Shown piece by piece: positions 17,599-27,960 of a stretch of DNA of 30,160 nt (position 1 is the stretch's first letter; each line of letters opens with the position of its first letter). The notes beneath the pieces are model-generated. The model did no database searches. It was given only the letters and a program-made list of their open reading frames with translations, and was not told the DNA's origin. The position numbers were made by a program, and so were the translations under genes. The DNA lies in the NCBI RefSeq assembly GCF_000485595.1, contig NW_014577195.1, positions 317,145 to 347,304 on the forward strand, given 5' to 3'. The DNA comes from Priapulus caudatus. Its lineage: Eukaryota > Priapulida > Priapulimorpha > Priapulimorphida > Priapulidae.

Positions 17599-18270
17599 CA
17601 CGGACGCACGTGGACAGCCCTGACAAAAAGTTCCTTCTCACAAGCGTCCATGTTTACGAAATCACTGATGATAGCATTGCGTACGGTCGAGCATGCGTAC
17701 GAAAATGTCCGGTGCACTATAAATCTGTATCACACCCGCTTCGCCGTCAGCGGTTTGAAACTGTAAACAACTGATTTTTGGAGTGCGGATTTCAATTCGA
17801 CATTTCTTAGTAATCAGCAGTGATATTGGCATCTTCGGCGACCTTCGGATGAAATTCTGGACCCAAAAATTATTTTTACTCGCCCTATGTGACGGGGCGA
17901 GTATTAATTCTCATGACTGCAGTTGGGTCACAACTGGGGGGAGGCCGTGGGTAGGTTGGGAGAGGGCAAGAGCTAGCCGCGGCACGAGCCTTAAGGTAGC
18001 TCCCCCCACTAGCGCACAGACCTTGATTTGTAATTACCTGTCGCACTACCGACGATTCGCGCGTGAAATTTAATGAGTGATATCGGCCGCCTGATCAACG
18101 GCTACGGCGGCTGCGAAATTCATTTCGCGTTGCGTTGAATGCGATCGCAAACACGACTGCGCTTGTTTTGTATGTATTCCGTCATGCATAAAACATCACG
18201 CCGTTAATAACCGCCGCAGTGGAGCAGTGCAGATTTGCGACTACGAGCGGCTGTTAGGAGAGTTGTTTGC
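17599..18270. other. unassigned DNA with a strong hairpin at 17878-17902
   Basis: ACTCGCCC-TATGTGACG-GGGCGAGT (17878-17902) is an 8-bp GC-rich perfect stem. The rest is CpG-rich with two small plus-strand frames that resemble nothing known to me. Confidence 0.5.
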
Positions 18271-18273
18271 TGT

Positions 18274-18278
18274 GTGAG

Positions 18279-18322
<44 letters not shown>

Positions 18323-18455
18323 TGTGTGTGCGCGCGCGTGTGTGAGTGGGTGTATGTGTGTGTGCGTGCGTGTGTGTGCGTTCGTGCGTGTGCGTGCGTG
18401 CGTGCGTGCGTGTGCGTGCATGCGTGTGTGTGTGCGTGCGTGTGTGTCTGTGTGT
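18274..18455. repeat. (TGCG)n / (TG)n compound microsatellite
   Basis: About 180 bp of alternating purine-pyrimidine TGCG, TG and CGCG units. Cys/Val and His/Thr-rich open frames over it on both strands are artefacts of the repeat. Confidence 0.97.
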
Positions 18456-18649
18456 CCTGGAAGGACGCTTACATCGCAATTACCTTGTGCGACAAGCGTC
18501 GTTAAGCGCGCGGCGAAGATGATCATGCCGTCGCGCCGTATAAGCAGCGAAGATATTGGGTGACCGAGTGGGCGCGACTACCGTGAAATGAACGTATTAT
18601 GCAGCACTGAGAGTATAAGCACGCGGCAGTATAGGAGCACCGTGAACCA

Positions 18650-18840
18650 ACAGAGTGGGAGGAGAAGGAGGAAGACGATGAGAGGCGGAGTAGGGCAATA
18701 GCAGAAGGGGAGACAGAGGAGGAGAGGGAGGGGGAGGGAGGGAGGAGAATGTGATGGGTGCAGGATGATGAAAAGTAGGACTACAGAGGATGATGAGAAA
18801 ACGGAATAAGGAGAAAGAAAAGACGAAGAAGACGCCGAGT
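18650..18840. repeat. purine-rich tract with a G-quadruplex motif
   Basis: GGA/GAA-rich plus strand for about 190 bp. GGGAGGGGGAGGGAGGG at 18727-18743 fits the four-run G-quadruplex pattern. Confidence 0.8.
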
Positions 18841-19700
18841 AGTTAGTATAATTAGAAGTTGATGCGGAGGAGGAAGTCGGTCATACAGACGTCTGCTTCG
18901 TCGCGTCGTCCCTTAATTTATACACGTATGCGTAGTCTATTGGATATATGACAAATGAAAGCAGTGGGATTGGAGGGGTGGAGTGGAATTTTGATACATT
19001 ACGATAAATCTTTCGATGTGGTCCAGCAGGTTGTCTTCAGAGCTCTTGAACTGACTATAAACATAAACTGACTATACGCTTAAACTGACTACACGCTATA
19101 CTTTAAATTAAACGCTTCAGAGTAAAAGCAACCACAATTAAAGCGTTTCATGAATAGGAATTCGACTAAATATAACGGCTAATGGTGCATGAACTGCATG
19201 TATTGGTCTGAATATGATTGACTTTCCATCCAGCCTGTAGCCATTGAAGAAATGATGAGTGCGACAGAACGCATGACTCACTCTAGCTTAACAACTCCTA
19301 TTCGTCTATTACAATTTACAATTGGTATGTTTTATGACGTAGCTGATATGTATATAAACAATTATTAGAATGAGCAGTAAACGTGAATGCAACCTGTGTC
19401 AGAGCGATTATGTAGAAATAGGTGCGTGCTCAAGCCTTCTAGGCAGACGGGTTATTTGCCGTAGTTTTGATGATGGCAAAGCTTTAATTTCTGCAGCTGT
19501 GGTTGCGGAAGGTGATTGATTCTGCCGGAATGTTTATTGAGAGAAAGTTTCGAAACAGTTTGTGGGTAGTAAACGGTTAGTTTTCCTTCGTCTCTCTGCA
19601 TGATTCATGGCTCGCCAGACCATCGAGTTTGGAGGAAGGGTTATATCAATGTTGGTAGAGGCGCATATGCTGATTTTAGAATGCTGTACGGAGTTATTGA
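18841..19700. other. unassigned DNA, no gene seen
   Basis: Mixed composition. A short repeated phrase AAACTGACTA(T/C)A(C)GCT occurs around 19055-19100. No supported exon. Confidence 0.4.
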
Positions 19701-19702
19701 GC

Positions 19703-19703
19703 G

Positions 19704-19740
<37 letters not shown>

Positions 19741-19769
19741 GTGCGTGCGTGTGTGTGTGTGTGGTGTGT

Positions 19770-19812
<43 letters not shown>

Positions 19813-19855
19813 TGCCGCGCGCGCGCGCGTGCGTGCGTGCGTGCGTGCGTGCTGT

Positions 19856-19937
<82 letters not shown>

Positions 19938-19948
19938 ATGTGTGTTGT

Positions 19949-19993
<45 letters not shown>

Positions 19994-20006
19994 TGTGTTG
20001 GTGTGT

Positions 20007-20038
<32 letters not shown>

Positions 20039-20140
20039 TGTGGTGTATGTACATGTGTGCGTGTGCGTGTGCGTGTGCGTGTGCGTGTGCGTGTGCATGT
20101 GCGTGTGCGTGTAGGCCTACGTGTGCGCGTATGCGCATGC
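19703..20140. repeat. very long compound (TA)n-(TG)n-(GTGCGC)n microsatellite
   Basis: TG then about twelve TA units, then some 380 bp of TG dinucleotides with GCGCGC and GTGCGT interruptions, ending in (GTGTGC)n. Almost the whole length is alternating purine-pyrimidine, which favours Z-DNA. All open frames over it, including the longest on the minus strand, are repeat translations. Confidence 0.98.
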
Positions 20141-21313
20141 GCGCGTGCATATGTGTAGCAGTGTTGTGACTGGGTGTTGATAGCATGATGAATAAAATAA
20201 CACATGAGCCAGTGTAGCGTATAACGCAACACGTGGAACGGTAGCGTGTAATTATTTAAATGGTGAATTCAGAACTACCTTACGAATATAGGACACATCA
20301 CCAATTTATGAACCCTCTATTTCTCCCACATTAAAAAAAAATAAATGGCTGTAATTTTAGTACGTATTGAAAACCTAAGTATTACAGCTGGAATACCTTC
20401 AGACATAATTTGGCTGTAGCGAAGGAGTGAAATCTAAACCAGAGATTGTGTTACTCCGGTGCCTTGAACGAGTGACGCATTCGCTGAACAGCCATATTTC
20501 TTTGGCGCAGTCCGAGTGGATATAATTATTACGTATAATTGCGTTCTAACTTATTTGCTAGGTTGTTGTTCTAACGACTTGTAATTTACTACGCTGTCTA
20601 ACTGTGCGTGGGGATCGTCTTCGAGGCTGCCGTTAGTGTTAGCGCTGTATTTTAACAGTAGGTGGCATTGGTAACCCACATTTAGCGCTCCTTTGGAAAA
20701 TTCCCCACCGCCGTGGACACGGCTGTTTTCCTATTGATTTCTTCGAACTCCAGATATAATCGTATTGCGAGATGTTGACACAATATTAGCGTTTCACTTC
20801 GTGTAGCTGGTGCGCGTTAGAGCCGCATGTCGTGAATGTATGATTACGCGCGGGCCTGGAGGCTGCGACATTGGTCATGTGTCGAGTTGCGAGTTTGGAT
20901 GCAACTACCGCGTGAACCTCGTAACCAACCATCAATTCTAACCAGCCAGACATTCTGTTTTTATTGAGAAAGAATACACGTCTGGCATTTAAATTCAGAT
21001 GGAAGTTAGAAATGGCGGTTAGTTTGTAAGCGTGCGTTATTTGGTGAATAAACAAGAGTATCGACATTGATGCAGCTGTTCGCGTGGAGATACGGCCATC
21101 CAAAAAGAATGGGGATTAATTCAAATATGACGTGAGAAGATAACTGTCGTTCGCTTGCTCTTTTATTAATATTTAAAGCAGTGTAAATTTCAGGGCTTTG
21201 TTAACAGCAGGGCGCGTGCGATGTAAAAAAGCAAAAATAACCCTTTTCCGAGTGACCATGCAAGTATAAGTGTCATAACCTGCGTCTTGTTGAGCAACCT
21301 ATTATCCATTGCT
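20141..21313. other. unassigned DNA, no gene seen
   Basis: A minus-strand frame of about 105 codons (20786-21103) has no recognisable motif. CGGTGCCTTGAAC near 20458 is the complement of CGTTCAAGGCACCG-like sequence near 15130, perhaps a dispersed-repeat remnant. Confidence 0.4.
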
Positions 21314-21352
21314 GCCAACCCGTATATATATATATATATATAGACGGGTGGC
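21314..21352. repeat. (TA)n microsatellite inside a short inverted repeat
   Basis: About ten TA units flanked by CCAACCCGT on the left and ACGGGTGG on the right, so the block can form a cruciform. Confidence 0.8.
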
Positions 21353-22359
21353 TTCCAATCTCGATCTGAACCTGGGTCGGTATGGTGATATGTGGGGTGT
21401 TGGAATCACAGGTCAGGATACACTGCTTATTTAGTCACTAATACAGTAATGGTGCCCGTCTGGGATTGATGCCGGTACGTGAGGTTGCACACAGCGCTGT
21501 TGATGACTGCTCTCGCTAAATTGTGATTTACATGCAGACGAAACGGCTTATGTGCATTTGCAGGATAAATATATTAAACCTAAATTGATACATCACTCAG
21601 ATTTCTCTTAGGTTAATTATTGTAGTTAAAAGGAAAGGCTAGATTAAATGATTAAAGCAATGATTTCTTAAATAACGACACGTTTGAGAAAACTATAGCG
21701 AAATATAGTCTCACGGTCACCTAATAGCAACCATGTTAATGATTACTCCAATATAACGCTACGATGCATTTGTGCTGTTATGATTTATAAAATAGCAAAT
21801 AATGCAGCCACATTCTTTCGTATAGTGCAATTCCTGTGTAATTGGCAACCAACAGAAAAAAGTTTCATACAGTGATGTAGTCGTTCTCGACTGGTACTGT
21901 AACATCACTATTGCTCAATTCAAGCTATTATGTCAAAGTATAGGGACTGGGTCTCGTGAAAACAAGTGACATCATCATGTAAACGGGTTAACACGCATGT
22001 AACACGGTTCAAACAAACAGATTTTTGCATATTTTTGTAAAAATACTGTGTTCTTAAAATAATGTGTAAATGTGTTCTAAGACATGTTAGCCTTATTTTA
22101 GACACTTTCTGTTACGCAAGCAATACCAGTAAGTTTGTAGTGGTTGGAAAACGGTCGGGAAGACTGTTTGAAATCATTATTAAATCATTACTCTCATTTA
22201 CTAATAAAAAAAAGAAATGCAACTACCATGGGGTAGGATATGATAACCGTATTACGAGCGTCAAACATAGTTGAACTGATATTTCATAGGTGAACGCCTG
22301 AGAGTCCCATTAGATGACCCTATGCCTGACTTACTGCAATCAGACCAAGGCACGTAGTT
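21353..22359. other. AT-rich unassigned DNA, no gene seen
   Basis: Only short frames occur, and there is no repeat or structure that I can support. Confidence 0.4.
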
Positions 22360-22722
22360 ATCTGGAGGTTTTACGAATGACCGATAGTTTCCAGACTCAG
22401 TCGGGAAGCTGACGAATGGCTTCACGAATGATCGATGGCTACCTGATCCAACCAATAAGATATCAGATGGCTTCGATCATAGCTGGTGATTACAACACTC
22501 AAACACTATTGGATGGCTTGACGTGGTACGATAGTTACTGAGCCTGCCCGAAAGATGATAGGAATGCTTTGTGGGTGACCAAGAGTTACGGCCCTTAGCC
22601 GGTAAGCTATGTCATGGCTGCATGGGTAACAGAGAGTTACAGTGCCTTGCCAAGAAGCTATGTCATGGCTTCATGGGTGACCGGTAGCCACCTCGTTTGA
22701 CAGAGTAGCTGTTGGCTAAGCC
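22360..22722. repeat. decayed tandem array of ~51-bp units
   Basis: At least seven diverged units of 48-52 bp share the pattern ATGGCTTCATGGGTGACC, then GATAGTTAC, then a GGGAAGCT-like end. The clearest neighbours are at 22571-22722. The unit is a multiple of three. On the minus strand it reads as a 17-residue repeat (for example SGNYRSFVKP) open over 22261-22455 but broken by stops in the right-hand units. It may be an old satellite or a decayed repeat-protein exon. Confidence 0.65.
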
Positions 22723-23160
22723 GCATCTCGTCAAATCAATTGTCGGGTTGAAATTACATCCGTCCTGAGTAAATACTATGATTCTCGCCCGGGCAATTTG
22801 GTCAGAGTTTGGACAGCAAGAGTGAAAGCGAAGAGGGCTAGTCGATGCGGCGGTGTATAATAATCGAATTGTATTAAATACGAACGTTAAACACGCCGCA
22901 TACTGTGAGAGACAATCAATGCATCCCGGCGTATTCTCCTAAGCAGCACGGCGCATTGTAGGGGTGAAAATCTGTAAGTAGATAGTGGCCCACATCGGTG
23001 AGTAATCGATATGTGTAAGGATGGTGCGATTAGCAAGTGAGGACACGAGATGAGAAGAGAAAGGGAAAGATTGTGCACAAATGAATCGAGAGAAAGACGA
23101 AGGTGGTGGCAGCATATGGGAGAGAGATTAAACCAAGAAATGAGAGATGGATGTGAGAAA
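22723..23160. other. unassigned DNA grading into purine-rich sequence
   Basis: No exon supported. The right part (23040-23160) is rich in GAGAGA/GAAAGA on the plus strand. Confidence 0.4.
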
Positions 23161-23167
23161 ATAAAAT

Positions 23168-23270
23168 ATACACGCACGCACGCACGCGCGAACGCACGGA
23201 CGCACAGCCACGCCCATACACGAGTGTGTGTGAGAGAGAGGGAGATATAGAAAGACAGAGAGACGGACGA
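23168..23270. repeat. CGCACG-rich then GAGA-rich low-complexity block
   Basis: ACGCACGCACGCACG-type units are followed by GTGTGTGTGAGAGAGAGGGAG-type sequence. Confidence 0.85.
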
Positions 23271-23509
23271 AGTAACTTGTCCGTCGTGGTAATCTGTCAG
23301 TACTTCCTATACGCCTTGGGATATCGAGTGTAACAATTCAGCAACATCATTGGCTGATGAAAGATATAGCACCGTAGCGAAGTTCTTACTGTAGTATGTT
23401 TTAAACGTCTTGTTTATGCATGTTTTACATGAGATACATGCATTTGCTTCGAATCCACATTATGTAAATTACACCTAGAGGAAGTATCTGTGATTGTATT
23501 GAATTTTAC

Positions 23510-23704
23510 TTTCTTTAAGAACTCACGACGTTTGCATCGGAAAAACTGGTTATAATAACAGCTGTAATATTCACGCATGGCATCAGTATATCTCTCATAA
23601 CAGCGGTTCTTCTCCTCGCCTGCTTGACTAAACATCCATGTGTCCCGCATGCTGTAAAAAGTCGCCAGCAGCTTCGTGAGGTCTCTCGCCAGACGGCGGC
23701 ACGT
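23510..23704 (-). CDS. candidate internal exon, 65 codons, phase 0 at both ends
   Basis: On the minus strand a convincing acceptor (TCTTCCCGTTTACCACCTGTGCAG, positions 23705-23728) precedes 195 bases free of stops. The frame ends at AAAGAAA|GTAAAAT. It encodes a charged, aromatic and cysteine-containing peptide (pieces include LARDLTKLLATFYSMRDTW and YERYTDAMREYYSCYYNQFF), unlike the repeat-derived frames in the window. The exon is symmetric (0-0). The open frame extends further in both directions (23414-23782), so an unspliced frame is also possible. I recognise no family, and no partner exons were found nearby. Coding nature is moderate, function unknown. Confidence 0.35.
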
Positions 23705-24263
23705 CTGCACAGGTGGTAAACGGGAAGAGGTATGAGGCGCGTCTAGACTGCGCCTAATGATAAGCCGCGGAGCAGTAGCCAAGCAACCGATAAGCAGCTA
23801 CTGGGTCGTGCAGAACCCAGCAGTAATGACGATGCATGTAATAGTGATTGTTAGGCGAGCGCCATTATAGAGCGTCAAACAAGCACCGTCGCGTGTGCGA
23901 AACCAAAAACCGCGTGTGAATGTAGAGTAATTATCGAGGGGCGCAGCAGCGTCAGAGCTCGCGCCATGTGACCTTTGTGGCTACATGCGTGACTGTTGCT
24001 AGGGTGCCGGTAATGTATAATATTAGTAGTAATATAATACTACTGGTATATAATAATAGTAGTGTGGCATCCTTGGCTTCATACGTTACGTGCTGCTTAT
24101 TATATGGTTTACGGACACATCTGGTTGGTGGCTGTCACAAAGAACAAGTTTGAAGATGAAACATGCATGATGGTCACATAGAAGTAGTAGCTTGGAACCT
24201 TCAACTTCATACATGACTGCTGCGACAGTGAAGATGGTTGACTACTGCCTCACTACTGCCGGT
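23705..24263. other. CpG-rich to mixed DNA, no gene seen
   Basis: CpG-rich around 23860-23970, which could be upstream of the candidate exon in the minus-strand sense. An AT-rich near-palindrome (AATATTAGTAGTAATATAAT and neighbours) lies at 24017-24062. Confidence 0.4.
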
Positions 24264-25263
24264 ATAAAGATCGTATATGAGTGTCGCACATGAGGCTTAC
24301 ATGTAAAGGTCGTGCAGGAAGGTCGCAGGCAAAGGTCGCGTGAAACGTCGCGCATGAAGGTCTCGCATGAAGGTCGCGCGTAAGCGCCGCATATGAAGGT
24401 CGCACGTAAACGTCGTGCTTGAAGGTCACATGTGAAGGTCGCACATGAAGGTCACACGTAAACGTTGTGCATGAAAGTCGCATGTAAACGTCACGCATAA
24501 AGGTTGCATGTTGAAGGTCACATGTAAACGTCACACATAAAGGTCACATGTGAAGGTCACATGTAAACGTCACACATAAAGGTCACATGTGAAGGTCGCA
24601 CGTAAACGTTGCGCATGAAGGTCTCATGTAAACGTGGCACGTGAAGGTCGCATGTGAAGGTCGCACGTAAATGGCATGCATGAAGGTCGCATGTGAAGGT
24701 CGCACGTAAACGGCACGCATGAAGGTTGCGCATGACGGTCGCACGTAAACGTCACACATGAAGGTTGCACGTGAAGGTCACGCATGAAGGTCGCATGTGA
24801 AGGTCGCACGTAAACGTCGCACGTGAAGGTCACATGTGAAGGTCGCGCATGAAGGTCACATGTAAAAATCGCACATGAAGGTCGCACGTAAACGTATCGC
24901 ATGAAGGTCGCATCTGAAGGTCACATGTAAGCGTCACGCATAAAGGTCGCATGTGAAGGTCACATGTAAACGTCATGCATAAAGGTTGCATAGGAAGGTC
25001 ATATGTAAACATCACGCATAAAGGTCGCATGTGAAGGTCGCATGTGAAGGTCACATATAAAGGTCGCATATGAAGGTCATATGTAAAGATCGCGCATGAA
25101 GGTCGCATGTGAAGGTCGCATATGAAGGTCATATGTGAAGATCGTGCATGAAGGTCGCATTTAAAAGTCGCACATGAAGGTCACATGTAAACGTCGCGCC
25201 TGAAGGTCACATATAAAGGTCGCACATGAAGGTCACATGTAAACGTCGCGCCTGAAGGTCACT
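24264..25263. repeat. 13-bp minisatellite, about 77 units
   Basis: The unit is close to AAGGTCGCATGTG, with AACGTCRCRCATA and AAGGTCACATGTA variants that alternate to give 26- and 39-bp higher-order periods. Near the right end a 42-bp phrase recurs exactly 52 bp apart (starts 25169 and 25221). Since 13 is not a multiple of three, three units give a 13-residue peptide that appears in every frame, so the His/Asp/Arg-rich minus-strand frames over the array are not evidence of a gene. AGGTCA/AGGTCG is repeated throughout. Confidence 0.95.
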
Positions 25264-25800
25264 AGCATATCATATTCCGATTCGTGAATGCTTTGTATGA
25301 CGGAAAGGTCATGGCATTCAGTCTTGGTTTTATGCAGCGTTTAGCTAATCTCATAATCATCCACTTAGAAGTCCATCACGGCTGTTTAAATTATAGATGT
25401 GAGAATCCATACATATATGCATGCGTCGGCACCTACCCATCGTACAAAATTAAAACAGCAGCTTGCGTGAGAGTGTAAATGCCGCTGGAAACCAACAGTT
25501 TAGCGCCTTGCACAAATGCGATCATGACAAAGGCAATGTAGAAGGTCAGGTAAGAAAGTAACAGGCATGAGGAGAAAATAGGCTGTGGAGAGAATTGTTA
25601 GCGAGACAAAAGAATCAAACCGGTTAAAGGAGGATGGGGAAGAGGCTAGGCCCAATTACGGTGAAATACATTCATCTTTCTGTAAGAAGCCCTGTAAGAA
25701 ATCTGTCTGTATGAAATGCGACTAGCTAGACTAGCTAGACTAGCTTCTAACTGCTTTGGTAGAGCTGCGTAGCGAGGAGCTGTTATTTTCCTTGGCATCC
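25264..25800. other. unassigned DNA with a short CTAGCTAGA tandem
   Basis: GACTAGCTAGACTAGCTAGA-type 10-bp units (25721-25746). Otherwise no supported feature. Confidence 0.45.
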
Positions 25801-25806
25801 CTGATA

Positions 25807-26241
25807 ATGGCACAATCGCCGAGAGAGATGTTCGTCTATCATCAGTGGATACACGCGCATCGCACGCAGCCACGCGGATCTTGCGTGGCCGGGCTCATTC
25901 AACATCAGCCCATCATAAACCACAGCTTCACTGTCGCATGTCTGACGCACGTATCGGCCACACTGTGTGACGCACACAGCAATCATCTTGCCGCCCTGTC
26001 AGAAATGCTAAGTAGTTTCAGGTTTCTACGCCGAAAGTTAACTAAAGCTGTCAGTGTTTTTATGCCGAAGTCGTGCCTTTCATCAGTTGGAAGAGCTGCT
26101 GCTGCGTACACACACGTAGATCTGTTTTCGACTCCCATGCGAATGAGTTGCAATGAGCGCCTATGCAGACGGAATTCACAAGTGCGTCGATGTTGCAGGA
26201 GAATCTCGGGGGAAAAAACTGTTGAAGTTGTTGGGGCATGA
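25807..26241 (+). CDS. unsupported 144-codon open frame
   Basis: This is the longest non-repetitive frame in the right half, opening with MAQSPREMFVYHQWIHAHRT from an ATG. There is no recognised domain, no clear membrane or repeat pattern, and overlapping frames on the opposite strand are of similar length. The region is simply stop-poor because it is GC-richer. I list it only because of its length. Confidence 0.12.
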   Translation: MAQSPREMFVYHQWIHAHRTQPRGSCVAGLIQHQPIINHSFTVACLTHVSATLCDAHSNHLAALSEMLSSFRFLRRKLTKAVSVFMPKSCLSSVGRAAAAYTHVDLFSTPMRMSCNERLCRRNSQVRRCCRRISGEKTVEVVGA

Positions 26242-26282
26242 CTGCAAGGAATGCTCCAAATACTGTTGCACTCATAACATAC

Positions 26283-26440
26283 ATGCACGCACTCTCACAC
26301 GCTCGCACCCGTGTGTACATGTAGTCATGGACACGCACGCACGCACGCACACTGTCACACACCCGCGTCCATTCCCGCTCGCATGCACGCGCGCACGCGC
26401 GCACGCACACGCACTGACTCACGAACGCGCGCAAACACAT
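26283..26440. repeat. CACG/CGCGCA-rich low-complexity block
   Basis: Contains (GCAC)5 at 26333-26352 and CGCGCACGCGCGCACGC near 26388-26405, mostly alternating purine-pyrimidine. Confidence 0.85.
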
Positions 26441-26591
26441 ACGCGCACCGTACGTAGCTTAAGTATATCCAACCATATGAATTTTGAAATCAAATATCTT
26501 AACCTGCCTCACCTGTTGTAATTTACATAAAAAACAAGTATACTAAAAGAGTATACTGTAGAGATCTAAGTAAATTTAATATCGACTACAT

Positions 26592-26632
26592 GAGTTCAAC
26601 ATCAGTTCAACATCAGTTCAACTACTGATGCT
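26592..26632. repeat. 11-bp tandem repeat, about three units
   Basis: AGTTCAACATC is repeated at 26593, 26604 and 26615, with the last unit altered. A small perfect stem AGTATACT-AAAAG-AGTATACT lies upstream (26537-26557). Confidence 0.85.
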
Positions 26633-27112
26633 TTCTGATTATCACACGTGTATTATATAATCCAATGTCGATTATAACATTGTTTGCGATGAGTCACACA
26701 TTTCGGCCCCGATGAGGTCATTGCCTGCCAACATCAACTTGTTCCGTGTTCAATATCAACTGTGCTCGTCTCATGGTCAGCCATGGGGAAACGCGTACTT
26801 CGAGAGCGAAAGTGTGCGTGCGTGTGTCGTAGGTAGGAAGGGTGGTAGCTCTAGAACTACAGCCCTTCCTCTGCCACAGGGCGAGCAGCCTAGAGCTAGA
26901 AGGGTGGTAGTTGGGTCGGTTAGCTGACAGGCAAGCGGGCGACTAGCAGACAGACAGGCAGGCACTTGCAGGTATGTAAGTCGGTAGATAGGTAATTGGG
27001 TATGTATGTAGAGTGGTAGAAATGGAGTGAAGATAGACAGACAGGCAGACGGACATGTAAACATGTAAGAAGGCAGAATGGCAAGGAGAGAGGGAAGCTC
27101 GAAAAAATCCAA
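26633..27112. other. unassigned DNA, imperfect GACAGACAGGCAGGC/GTAGG repeats
   Basis: A degenerate GGTAGGTA/GACAGACAGGCA stretch lies at 26930-27060. AAGGGTGGTAG occurs twice (26839 and 26899) around a CCCTTCC-containing segment. No gene supported. Confidence 0.45.
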
Positions 27113-27151
27113 AAAGAGAGAGAGAGAGAGAGAAAGAGAAAGAGAGAGAGG

Positions 27152-27200
<49 letters not shown>
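27113..27200. repeat. (GA)n microsatellite
   Basis: About 85 bp of GAGAGA with AAAGAG interruptions, followed by a short G-rich run. Confidence 0.95.
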
Positions 27201-27202
<2 letters not shown>

Positions 27203-27639
27203 GGGAGGGGAGGAGAATATCGCTTAATGTCATGGGAAGCCTCAAACGTCGTAGATGATCTTTACGGAATATATATACAATGAACTCTATGTGAACTGGC
27301 GATGAACATGACGCACGATACTCGTACAACCATATATTGCGATGATGTTTAAGTTTTTTTTTCGTACAGCAAAGCTATTCCTCGAGGGATTGCCGGGTGA
27401 CATTTTTCTATTGGATAGTTCACGGTTAGTTCACTAAACAGGACCTGCTAGCTTGCCAAATGGTGAAATGATGCTGAGCAACTATTGTTTGAATAAGGAA
27501 CTGCGCGTGATGAATATTGGATGGTGATGATAGTGATACTGAAATGATATCAACTATACCTAGCCGATGATACTGGCAAGAATGTTATACGCATACACGC
27601 GATGGCAAAAGCACAGCCGGATGTAAAAATATATATATG

Positions 27640-27725
<86 letters not shown>

Positions 27726-27841
27726 ACACCACACACACACACACACACACAACACGCACACGGCACGCGCACGCGCACGCCGCGCGTGCACGCACACACA
27801 CACACACACACACACACAGAGACACACACACAGACACACAG

Positions 27842-27922
<81 letters not shown>

Positions 27923-27960
27923 GACACACATATATATGAGATAGATAGATAGATATATAG
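27640..27960. repeat. long compound (TA)n-(CA)n-(GATA)n microsatellite
   Basis: TA units (27643-27692), then CA with ACACCACACC and CGCACGCGCACG interruptions to about 27930, then TATA and GATAGATA units. It resembles the 19.7-20.1 kb block in opposite orientation and has no coding value. Confidence 0.98.

Noticed and set aside
19534-20232. 232-codon His/Thr-rich minus-strand frame
   Set aside because: Dinucleotide repeat translation; frames on both strands are equally open.
24253-25132. Three tandem minus-strand frames with a DLHMRPSC-type repeat
   Set aside because: They lie in different frames yet show the same 13-residue repeat, as expected for a 13-bp minisatellite and not for a gene.
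24264-25263. CRISPR-like array of regular repeats
   Set aside because: Units are contiguous with no unique spacers, and the genome context is eukaryotic.
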